A stretch of DNA of 13,295 nt, taken from assembly GCA_021775515.1 (NCBI GenBank), contig JAJFHR010000074.1, positions 1 through 13,295 of the forward strand. Direction: 5' to 3'. The notes below the pieces were generated by a model, which had not been told where the DNA came from, did no database searches, and saw nothing but the letters and a program-made list of their open reading frames with translations. The DNA is from Hyphomicrobiales bacterium. Lineage in GTDB: Bacteria > Pseudomonadota > Alphaproteobacteria > Rhizobiales > JAJFHR01. Both the position numbers and the translations under genes were made by a program. Shown piece by piece: positions 7,101 through 13,295 of this stretch (its first letter is position 1; each line of letters starts with the position of its first letter).

Positions 7101-8916
7101 CGGGCGATTTGGTGTGACAACTGAGTATCTGGTCAATTCCGACATGATCCAGATAAAAATGGCCCAGGGTGCTAAGCCGGGCGAAGGCGGACAATTACCA
7201 GGCCACAAGGTTGATGCCGTTATCGCCAAAGTGCGTCATTCGACCCCGGGTGTCGGATTGATTTCTCCACCACCGCATCACGATATTTATTCTATTGAAG
7301 ACCTCGCTCAGCTCATCTATGACCTAAAAAACACCAACCCTGACGCCGATATCTCGGTGAAACTGGTGTCCGAAGTAGGTGTCGGGACGGTTGCTGCAGG
7401 CGTTGCCAAAGCGCGCGCCGATCATGTAACCATTTCAGGTTTTGAAGGTGGCACGGGCGCAAGTCCGCTAACCTCCATCAAACACGCCGGAAGCCCCTGG
7501 GAGCTGGGCCTGGCGGAAACCCAGCAAACACTTGTGCTCAATCAACTGCGCGACCGCATAGCCGTGCAGGCCGACGGTGGATTGAGAACCGGTCGTGATG
7601 TCGTCGTAGCTGCCTTGCTGGGTGCTGATGAAATGGGCTTTGCCACAGCACCTCTTATTGCCGCTGGCTGTGTAATGATGCGCAAGTGTCACCTCAACAC
7701 CTGCCCGGTGGGAATTGCCACGCAGGATCCCGAGTTACGCAGCAAATTTAAAGGCCGGCCGGAGCACGTAATCAATTATTTCTTTTTTGTGGCTGAAGAA
7801 GTTCGCGAATTGATGGCGGCGATGGGTTTCAAAACTTTCGAGGAAATGATCGGTCACACTGAATTTCTCGACAAGGACAAGGCCATTGACCACTGGAAGG
7901 CCAAGGGTCTTGATTTCACCAGCCTGTTTTACCGGCCCGAAGTGGATGACAACGTGTCTCTTTATAATTCCGGACGCCAGGAACATCATCTTGAAGCCGT
8001 GCTCGACCGCCAGTTAATCGAGCAGGCGAAACCTGCTCTCGATAATCAGATACCGGTTAAAATAGCGCTTGAAATAAAAAATAGCGACCGGTCCACGGGG
8101 GCTATGCTGTCGGGGAAACTTGCTTCTATTTATGGCCACAAAGGTCTGGCTGAAGATACAATTTCAATCTCTCTTACGGGCACAGCCGGGCAAAGTTTTG
8201 GAGCTTTTGTTGCTGCCGGCATCAGCTTTGATTTAGTAGGTGAAGCAAATGACTATGTGGGCAAAGGCTTAAGCGGCGGGCGTCTGGTTGTCCGCCCGCC
8301 GGAAAATTCCGGCATCGTGCCGGAACAAAGCATTATTGTCGGCAACACTGTATTATACGGTGCCATTTCCGGCGAATGTTATTTTCGCGGTGTCGCCGGT
8401 GAACGTTTCGCCGTGCGCAATTCCGGCGCCATAGCGGTTGTCGAGGGTTGCGGCGATCACGGCTGTGAATATATGACCGGCGGAGTAGTGGTCGTCATTG
8501 GTGAAACCGGGCGCAACTTTGCAGCCGGCATGAGCGGCGGCATCGCCTATGTGCTTGATGAAGATCACAGCTTTGAACAACGCTGCAACCTGTCGATGGT
8601 CGACCTTGAACCGCTGGCATCGGAAGATGACAGTCTGGAAAAAACCGGCCACCAGGGCGGTGATCTTGAAAGCCACGGTTTGGTTGATGTGCGCCACAAC
8701 ATGGATCGATTTGATGAAGAGCGCCTGCGCCAGCTGATCGAAAATCATTTACACTATACCGCCTCCACACAAGCGGAAAACATTCTCAATAACTGGGAAG
8801 AAATGGTGACCAAATTCGTCAAGGTCATGCCGGTCGAATATCGTCGTGCTCTTCAGGAAATGGAACAAGCTGAAACGCCGATGGATATGTCACTAGGGTT
8901 TAGGGGGAGCAAATAA
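4186..8916 (+). CDS. gltB: Glutamate synthase (NADPH) large (alpha) subunit
   Basis: Large subunit of ammonium-assimilating GOGAT: it releases ammonia from glutamine, channels it to 2-oxoglutarate and makes glutamate using electrons from GltD. The 1576 residues show the full order of domains. A propeptide of about 45 residues ends before C46 in HDACGIGF, the nucleophile of the class II amidotransferase domain (to about 450). The central domain follows (about 500-790), then the FMN/2-oxoglutarate barrel (about 870-1235) with GEGGEQPDRF and GFEGGTGASP. The 3Fe-4S cysteines C1162, C1168 and C1173 keep the spacing known from Azospirillum. The C-terminal GXGXG beta-helix begins near 1317. The start is a GTG, with an alternative ATG 12 bases in. 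It is slightly longer than typical bacterial GltB (about 1500). It leads an operon with gltD 2 bases downstream, behind a structured leader. Confidence 0.98.
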   Translation: MTVNMVSPKISGHDQKNQPSNGLEAARPGVPKAQGLYDPKHEHDACGIGFIVDIHNRKRNDIIQNGLKMLCNLEHRGAVGADPKAGDGVGLLLQLPHEFLSQATQTKGISLPQPGDYGVGMFFMPKDEKSRSQIKQVIEQAVTDHKQTVLGWRNVPVDNSVLGYSVKPTEPHHEQLFIGRGEGCKDEDAFELLLYIIRRVAWLKIVKSDIDDKDTYYAASMSCRTILYKGMLLGNKLADYYLDLQDETMASAFALIHQRFSTNTFPSWGLAQPFRMICHNGEINTVRGNVNWMAARHATMASKIIGEDLAKLWPLIPEGQSDSACFDNALELLVQGGYSLAHAMMMLIPEAWAGNPLMSEDRRAFYEYHAALMEPWDGPAAVAFSNGKQIGATLDRNGLRPARYLVTNDGLVVMSSEMGVLPVAEERIVQKWRLQPGKMLLIDLEQERIISDEEIKAELAGQHPYREWLDRTQILVRDLPVQGTSQTASQVSLLDRQQAFGYTQEDLKFLMAPMAQVGQEAVGSMGTDTPIAPLSSKPKLLSSYFKQLFAQVTNPPIDPIREELVMSLVSFIGPRPNLLDLEVTSTLKRLEVAQPILKNEGLEKIRQIGDIADNHFRTVTLDITYSSHKGAEGMAPALDTLCSKAEKAVKEGFNIIILSDRLVSADRIPVPCLLATSAVHHHLIRTGLRTSVGLVVETGEAREVHHFCVLAGYGAEAINPYLAFETLEFLRPRLDDDLTTEQVYRRYIKALNKGILKVMSKMGISTYQSYCGAQIFDAVGLRSDFVDNYFTGTHSRIEGVGLEEIAREAAERHRLAFGKAQVYQSALDVGGEYAYRLRGEHHSWTPTSIADLQHSVRGNLPEKYRSFAAQINEQNEQLMTLRGMFRLRSAEETGGKPVPLDQVQPASEIVKRFSTGAMSFGSISREAHTTLAIAMNRLGGKSNTGEGGEQPDRFKPKANGDNMRSAIKQVASGRFGVTTEYLVNSDMIQIKMAQGAKPGEGGQLPGHKVDAVIAKVRHSTPGVGLISPPPHHDIYSIEDLAQLIYDLKNTNPDADISVKLVSEVGVGTVAAGVAKARADHVTISGFEGGTGASPLTSIKHAGSPWELGLAETQQTLVLNQLRDRIAVQADGGLRTGRDVVVAALLGADEMGFATAPLIAAGCVMMRKCHLNTCPVGIATQDPELRSKFKGRPEHVINYFFFVAEEVRELMAAMGFKTFEEMIGHTEFLDKDKAIDHWKAKGLDFTSLFYRPEVDDNVSLYNSGRQEHHLEAVLDRQLIEQAKPALDNQIPVKIALEIKNSDRSTGAMLSGKLASIYGHKGLAEDTISISLTGTAGQSFGAFVAAGISFDLVGEANDYVGKGLSGGRLVVRPPENSGIVPEQSIIVGNTVLYGAISGECYFRGVAGERFAVRNSGAIAVVEGCGDHGCEYMTGGVVVVIGETGRNFAAGMSGGIAYVLDEDHSFEQRCNLSMVDLEPLASEDDSLEKTGHQGGDLESHGLVDVRHNMDRFDEERLRQLIENHLHYTASTQAENILNNWEEMVTKFVKVMPVEYRRALQEMEQAETPMDMSLGFRGSK

Positions 8917-8918
8917 TC

Positions 8919-10337
8919 ATGGGTAAGATTACGGGTTTCCTAGAAATAGAACGCCAGGACCGGCGTAATAAACCGGCCGCCGACCGTGTCCGCACCTACA
9001 AGGAATTTGTAATTCCGCTGTCTGATCCAGAGGTTACCCGCCAGGCTGCGCGCTGCATGGATTGCGGCATTCCTTATTGTCACAGTGGATGCCCGGTAAA
9101 TAACCAGATCCCCGACTGGAATGATCTGGTTTATAACGGCGATTGGGAAGAAGCCAATCGCAACCTGCATTCAACCAACAACTTCCCCGAATTCACCGGG
9201 CGAATCTGCCCGGCTCCATGCGAAGCGGCCTGCACCCTGAACATTGAAGATAATCCGGTCACAATCAAGACAGTCGAGTGTGCGATCGTTGACAAGGCCT
9301 TTGAACAAGGCTGGATAACACCACAATCACCAACCCAATCGACCGGTAGAAAGATCGCAATTGTTGGCTCAGGTCCGGCAGGCATGGCGGCCGCACAACA
9401 ACTTGCCCGCGCTGGCCACGAGGTCCACCTTTACGAAAAAAACGCCAAGCCCGGCGGCTTGCTGCGTTATGGCATCCCGGATTTTAAGATGGAAAAACAT
9501 CTTATCGACCGCCGCTTCGCCCAAATGGAAGCAGAAGGCGTGATTTTTCACGGTAACGTTCATGTTGGCGAAGACCTTCAGGCGTCCGAACTGGAGCAGT
9601 CGCACGATGCTGTTTTGCTGGCCGGTGGGGCTGAAGTATCTCGCGACCTGCCGGTCGAAGGACGGGCGCTCGACGGTGTTCATTTTGCCATGGATTTTTT
9701 ACCCCAGCAAAATCGGCGGGTGTCAAATGAACCTGTTGGAAATGTCCAACTGATATCGGCAGCAGGCAAGCATGTAGTTGTCATTGGTGGGGGAGATACC
9801 GGCAGCGACTGCATTGGCACGTCATTTCGTCAAGGTGCTCTGTCGGTCACTCAATTGGAAATCATGTCTGTTCCGCCGACCCATGAAAACAAGGAATTGA
9901 CCTGGCCTGACTGGCCACTGAAATTGCGCACCTCTTCAAGCCAACGCGAAGGTGCGGCTCGTGAATTCAGTGTTATGACGACAAAATTCAGCGGTCACAA
10001 CGGCCACGTAGAACACCTTCACTGTGTGCGGGTTGATGACAAATTCAAACCCATCGAAGGATCAGAGTTTACGCTTCCAGCTGAACTGGTTTTGCTCGCC
10101 ATGGGCTTCGTTCATCCCGTCCAAGATGGCATGGTCTCGCAGCTCTGCCTGCAACTCGACGACCGTGGCAATGTAAATGCAAATACTCGTGATTACCGCT
10201 CATCAAAGGATAAGATCTTTACTGCTGGTGACATGAGGCGCGGGCAATCTCTCGTTGTTTGGGCAATACGCGAAGGCAGGCAGGCCGCCCGCGCTATAGA
10301 TGAGTTTCTAATGGGATCAAGCGACCTGGCGCAGTGA
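8919..10337 (+). CDS. gltD: Glutamate synthase (NADPH) small (beta) subunit
   Basis: FAD-containing subunit that takes electrons from NADPH and passes them through 4Fe-4S clusters to the FMN and 3Fe-4S centres of GltB. At 472 residues it has normal length. The N-terminal cluster domain has C46, C49, C54 and C58 (CMDCGIPYCHSGCP), then C97, C101 and C105 (CPAPCEAAC). The FAD Rossmann motif is GSGPAG at 150-155, followed by PGGLLRYGIPDFKM. The NADPH motif is GGGDTG at 290-295. A C-terminal FAD contact TAGDMRRGQSLVVWAI is present. The ATG lies 2 bases after the gltB stop, with AGGGGGAG (8902-8909) inside the gltB 3' end 9 bases away, so the two are surely co-translated. Homologous domains occur in DPD and archaeal NfnB-like proteins, but pairing with gltB settles the identity. 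The gene ends 9 bases from the stop of a convergent gene. Confidence 0.98.
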   Translation: MGKITGFLEIERQDRRNKPAADRVRTYKEFVIPLSDPEVTRQAARCMDCGIPYCHSGCPVNNQIPDWNDLVYNGDWEEANRNLHSTNNFPEFTGRICPAPCEAACTLNIEDNPVTIKTVECAIVDKAFEQGWITPQSPTQSTGRKIAIVGSGPAGMAAAQQLARAGHEVHLYEKNAKPGGLLRYGIPDFKMEKHLIDRRFAQMEAEGVIFHGNVHVGEDLQASELEQSHDAVLLAGGAEVSRDLPVEGRALDGVHFAMDFLPQQNRRVSNEPVGNVQLISAAGKHVVVIGGGDTGSDCIGTSFRQGALSVTQLEIMSVPPTHENKELTWPDWPLKLRTSSSQREGAAREFSVMTTKFSGHNGHVEHLHCVRVDDKFKPIEGSEFTLPAELVLLAMGFVHPVQDGMVSQLCLQLDDRGNVNANTRDYRSSKDKIFTAGDMRRGQSLVVWAIREGRQAARAIDEFLMGSSDLAQ

Positions 10338-10373
10338 AATTTCCGTTCAGGATGCATCGCGAAATTTCTGCGC
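10329..10373. terminator. Inverted repeat across both stop codons of convergent genes (possible bidirectional terminator)
   Basis: GCGCA (10329-10333) and GAAATTTC (10336-10343) pair with GAAATTTC (10361-10368) and TGCGC (10369-10373). This gives 13 paired positions with a 2-base bulge and a 17-base loop. The left arm includes the gltD stop and the loop contains the stop of the minus-strand gene. Because the arms are mirror images, the hairpin forms in transcripts from both sides. It has no U-run, so it is not a textbook intrinsic terminator; it may instead protect 3' ends or cause pausing where the operons collide. Confidence 0.45.
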
Positions 10374-10949
10374 AAGATCGTCCCAGGTTGTTTCTTTTAA
10401 CGATTGAATTTGTTCGCGCATAGCCGTCATAAGGTCACTTAATCCGCGTTCCTCCATCCACCCATGCCAGGTTTCAGCATAGGCGATGACGACATCCTCA
10501 ATGTCGCCGGCCGGCAGGTCCCTGACCCATGAAACCAAGGCGTTGGAATTAAAAACTGCCAACATCAAAGCCGTCAAAATCATCGCCCGCAACATTAAGC
10601 GGTAATTGCAAGAAGTCTCAATTTCGCCGGTATACTCAACATTGCCCGGCTTATCGTCCACAAATGTTGATGGTGAAGACATTGCCAATGTGAGATCGTC
10701 CGCATCTTCTCGCGCAGGAATTGAAGCATTTTTTCCCGGTAAAGACCATTCCTCTGGGCTTGTTGTTTGGGGTTTTTCTCCACGGGATTTAACTTTCTTC
10801 GGGCTACCTTTCGCTGTTTTTACCCCGGCCGGTGTCGAACGCGATTTGGCCTTTGGCGGCTTTTTCACCTCTATTTTAGAGGCAGCTTTAGCCCTGGTGT
10901 TTCTTGCCTTTGATCTGGCCTTCGTGTCGGTTGATTTTTTAAGCGTCAT
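10347..10949 (-). CDS. Lys/Arg-rich single-pass membrane protein of the MBOAT cassette, function unknown
   Basis: I do not recognise this 200-residue protein with confidence. Residues 1-60 are low-complexity and very basic, with Lys, Ala, Ser, Thr and Pro like a histone H1 tail. An acidic stretch follows (about 75-111), then one hydrophobic segment of about 22 residues (118-141, containing AMILTALMLAVF). The last 60 residues are probably periplasmic and rich in Trp and acidic residues (AYAETWHGWMEERGLSDL), with a likely amphipathic helix near the end. The basic tail on the N-terminal side predicts an N-in, C-out topology. The gene begins 8 bases after the MBOAT stop and is last in the minus-strand cassette, so it is probably co-expressed with the acyltransferase and may be an accessory or anchoring subunit; that role is inference. 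No clear Shine-Dalgarno is seen, which fits translational coupling. Confidence 0.75.
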   Translation of the reverse strand: MTLKKSTDTKARSKARNTRAKAASKIEVKKPPKAKSRSTPAGVKTAKGSPKKVKSRGEKPQTTSPEEWSLPGKNASIPAREDADDLTLAMSSPSTFVDDKPGNVEYTGEIETSCNYRLMLRAMILTALMLAVFNSNALVSWVRDLPAGDIEDVVIAYAETWHGWMEERGLSDLMTAMREQIQSLKETTWDDLAQKFRDAS

Positions 10950-10957
10950 TGCCGGGC

Positions 10958-12439
10958 CTAAAACTGGAAATAAATAAACGGGGCCACCCCTTCAGGGGAA
11001 ACCGCCTCGATCAACAACAAACCAACCCCCAACATCAAACCCAAACGAACCGCGCCAAAGGCTACAAGACGCTCGGCCAGACGATCAGCCCAGTCTCCGG
11101 GCAAAAACTGGCTGCCCAGGGATCCAAAAACAAGCACGCCAAGAAAGGGGGTGGTAAGCTCCGGTGCCACTGCCCAATCACTTAGTCCGCGCAGCAAAGC
11201 CAGTGCTGTATCAAGATCGGGCGAGCGAAACAATATCCATGAAAAACACACCAGATTGAAAGTAATCAAAACACCGGTGAAATTGGTAACAAAGCGCCCA
11301 CCGGTGTCACTAACCTTAAGGACACGGCCAATCGCATCATCACCATAACCATGGCCGGCAAGCGCAAAGACCGGTTGAGGTTTGAGTTCACGGATCAAAC
11401 GTTCGATCGTTATGGCAAGGCCGTGAAAAACGCCCCACAAAATAAAGGTCCAGGCAGCACCGTGCCAAACTCCACCCAAAACCATGGTGATAATTATATT
11501 GCGATAGGCCAAAGACTTAACCCCCCGGCTTCCGCCCAAGGGTTTGTAGAGATAATCTCTCAGCCAGGTTGAAAGCGAAATATGCCAACGCCGCCAAAAA
11601 TCCTGAAGAGATTTCGCCCGGTAAGGTTGATTGAAATTTCGGTCAAACTGAAATCCCAGGAGTGCGGCGATACCAATGGCAATATCGCTATACCCGCTGA
11701 AGTCACAGTAAATCTGTACCGCATAGGCATAGACCCCGATTGCCAGATCAACCGCGCCATAGGCGGAAGGATCAAAAAATACTTTATCGACCAGTTCAGT
11801 TGCCAGGTAATTGGCGATAACCATTTTCTTGAACAGGCCCGAAAGTATCAGCACGATACCAAAAGCAATTTGCCGCTGCGTCAGGCGGGGAGCTGTGTTG
11901 AGCTGCGGTAAAAAGTGTGCAGCCCTGACAATCGGCCCGGCAACTAATTGAGGGAAAAAAGAAATGTATAAGCACAGATCGACTAACGATTTAACCGCCT
12001 GGGCATCTTTACGGTAGACATCAACCACATAAGAAATGCCCTGGAAAGTGAAAAACGAAATCCCGACCGGCAGAATTATCTCCAGAAACGGAAGATCGCG
12101 TTCGATTTCCAAGCGGACCAACAGATCGGTCAATGTATCCAGGAAAAAGCCGTAATATTTGAAAAAACCCAGTATCGTCAGATTAAGGCCAACGGCTATA
12201 GCAACAATTATCCGGCGTTTGCGATCTTCTTCGCAACGTTGCAACAAACAGCCTGCCCAATAATTAAGAAGGGAGCTGGTAAATAAAAGACCGGTAAAAC
12301 GCCAGTCCCAATAGCCGTAGAAAAAATAGCTGGCAGCCAGAAGGAAAAGCTTTCGAGCCTCAAATTGCCGTCGCAATTCCCAGCTGATGGTAAATACCAC
12401 CAGAAAGAACACCGCAAAATCAAGCGTTGGAAAAAGCAT
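10958..12439 (-). CDS. MBOAT family membrane O-acyltransferase (AlgI/DltB/PatA-like)
   Basis: Multi-pass inner-membrane protein of 493 residues, a normal length for AlgI-type MBOATs. Such proteins take an acyl group, usually acetyl, from a cytoplasmic donor and pass it across the membrane to an exported glycan, often through an SGNH partner. The sequence opens MLFPTLDFAVFFLVVF, as in AlgI relatives. It has SYFFYGYWDWRF, GISFFTFQGISYVVDVYR, IYCDFSGYSDIAIG and FWRRWHISLSTWLRDYLYKP with H286, then GGVWHGAAWTFILWG with the invariant catalytic histidine at H326. The ATG at 12439 is preferred to an in-frame TTG at 12457 because it matches the family start. It follows the SGNH gene by 69 bases and precedes the small membrane protein by 8. 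The acceptor could be exopolysaccharide, alginate-like polymer, lipopolysaccharide or peptidoglycan; the sequence does not say which. Confidence 0.93.
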   Translation of the reverse strand: MLFPTLDFAVFFLVVFTISWELRRQFEARKLFLLAASYFFYGYWDWRFTGLLFTSSLLNYWAGCLLQRCEEDRKRRIIVAIAVGLNLTILGFFKYYGFFLDTLTDLLVRLEIERDLPFLEIILPVGISFFTFQGISYVVDVYRKDAQAVKSLVDLCLYISFFPQLVAGPIVRAAHFLPQLNTAPRLTQRQIAFGIVLILSGLFKKMVIANYLATELVDKVFFDPSAYGAVDLAIGVYAYAVQIYCDFSGYSDIAIGIAALLGFQFDRNFNQPYRAKSLQDFWRRWHISLSTWLRDYLYKPLGGSRGVKSLAYRNIIITMVLGGVWHGAAWTFILWGVFHGLAITIERLIRELKPQPVFALAGHGYGDDAIGRVLKVSDTGGRFVTNFTGVLITFNLVCFSWILFRSPDLDTALALLRGLSDWAVAPELTTPFLGVLVFGSLGSQFLPGDWADRLAERLVAFGAVRLGLMLGVGLLLIEAVSPEGVAPFIYFQF

Positions 12440-12508
12440 TTCCGCCGCACCACTCAATAATCATTAATCCAAAACCAATTCGTAGTCAGAAGACCGATCC
12501 GGCAGCTA

Positions 12509-13295
12509 CTAATCCAATACAGCCAATCGCTGTTTGCTACCTTGTTTGAATTTCCGGTATCCCGTCATCAGAAAGTCATACAGTGCCGCTGCCGAGCGTT
12601 TGCCGCCAAGGTCATTGAAATGAACTTTGTCGCCATAAGCCAAAGGTGGCGTTGCATTAGCCCACCGATAAGTACCGCAGTTCCCGCCCATAACCGTGGA
12701 CCAATCCCAATAAGCCGTCTTTAGACGTTGTGCCACAAGCCGTTGCTGATTGCGGACACGAGCAAGGTTAGGCGGCGCATGCCAGCGCGCCAGTCGTTCA
12801 GATTTTAGTGCCAGAAGAGTGGAATATTGCGCCGTTTCTTTTTGTGACAATGGTTTGCACGAAGGTTGCGTATCCGATTGGCGAGCATATTTTGGCAACC
12901 GGTTGGAATCCGGAGCACCTAATACCAATATTGAGGGACGTCCCGCTGCACGAGATAGCTTTTTCACCGAGGCTTCATATTGTTTTCTATACGCCTGAAG
13001 GTCGAGACCGTCATCAAATCCCTCATTGGTGCCATAACCCAGAACAATAAGATCCGGTTTTAGGAGCTTCATTTCGTCGGCAACCAAAGCCGAATTCCAG
13101 CGCTTCATCACCTCCGCTGATGCCCCCGGCAAACCAAGACTGACATAACGCAGGCCAGGTTTTTTTATCAACGCACTCCAACCAAACAGGGACACCCGTT
13201 TATCATCAAGTGTTTTCAGGCTCAATGACTGTATACCCGGATTGCTGCGAAAGCGGCGAATTCTCTGACGAGCCGCATACAGGTTAAGTATTTTC
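12509..13295 (-). CDS. SGNH/GDSL-type hydrolase or O-acetyltransferase partner, C-terminal 261 codons, 5' end outside window
   Basis: The frame stays open from the TAG at 12509-12511 to the right edge, so the start lies outside; the TTG at 13225 is not a believable start. Visible SGNH blocks are block II in SLGLPGAS (the Gly), block III in LGYGTNEGFDD (Asn codon at 13025-13027, here GTNE rather than the classic GxND) and block V in GDKVHFND. In block V the Asp (12629-12631) and His (12620-12622) form the DxxH pair. The catalytic Ser of block I should lie upstream of the visible part. Immediate linkage to an MBOAT gene suggests a periplasmic enzyme that transfers acyl groups to a glycan, as AlgJ/AlgX- or peptidoglycan PatB-type partners do, or removes them. 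A signal peptide or membrane anchor cannot be checked. The first visible residues are basic (RQRIRRFRSN). Confidence 0.85.
   Translation of the reverse strand, partial: KILNLYAARQRIRRFRSNPGIQSLSLKTLDDKRVSLFGWSALIKKPGLRYVSLGLPGASAEVMKRWNSALVADEMKLLKPDLIVLGYGTNEGFDDGLDLQAYRKQYEASVKKLSRAAGRPSILVLGAPDSNRLPKYARQSDTQPSCKPLSQKETAQYSTLLALKSERLARWHAPPNLARVRNQQRLVAQRLKTAYWDWSTVMGGNCGTYRWANATPPLAYGDKVHFNDLGGKRSAAALYDFLMTGYRKFKQGSKQRLAVLD

Noticed and set aside
12455..12457. TTG start for the MBOAT gene, adding six residues
   Set aside because: The ATG at 12439 gives the standard MLFPT opening of AlgI relatives, and the TTG has no better ribosome-binding site.
13223..13225. TTG start for the SGNH gene within the window
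   Set aside because: The frame stays open to the right edge and block I of the catalytic domain must lie upstream, so the gene is partial.

Overview
The window looks like a chromosomal segment of an alphaproteobacterium, probably Rhodospirillales-like or a marine relative. The evidence is the NADPH-type gltB-gltD pair, whose cysteine spacing matches the Azospirillum enzyme, the alphaproteobacterial style of the threonine aldolase N-terminus, and a GC content that I hand-estimate at about 50-55%. This placement is inference. I see no tRNA, rRNA, CRISPR array, insertion sequence or phage gene. Six of the eight genes are complete and the two at the edges are cut by the window.

Left block (1-3712, minus strand, read right to left): an S9-family prolyl-oligopeptidase-like peptidase, then a low-specificity L-threonine aldolase starting one base after the peptidase stop, then after 141 bases a MalY/PatB-type C-S lyase that runs off the left edge. 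Together they suggest use of peptides and amino acids: peptide cleavage, threonine to glycine plus acetaldehyde, and cystathionine or cysteine conjugates to thiol, pyruvate and ammonia.

Middle block (3713-10337, plus strand): a 473-base divergent intergenic region with several inverted repeats, then gltB and gltD, the two subunits of glutamate synthase, 2 bases apart. This is the core ammonium-assimilation enzyme and the best-supported part of the window.

Right block (10347-13295, minus strand, read right to left): an SGNH/GDSL-type hydrolase (5' end outside the window), an MBOAT membrane O-acyltransferase of the AlgI/DltB/PatA kind, and an unrecognised 200-residue single-pass membrane protein with a very Lys/Arg-rich cytoplasmic tail. 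MBOAT plus SGNH is the usual pairing for moving acyl groups across the inner membrane onto a periplasmic or exported glycan; the small membrane protein may be a third component. This block converges on gltD with only 9 bases between stop codons, and a 13-bp imperfect inverted repeat covers both stops.

Most of the window is ordinary core metabolism. The least explained parts are the Lys-rich membrane protein of the O-acylation cassette, the structured leader of gltB, and the hairpin shared by the two convergent operons.
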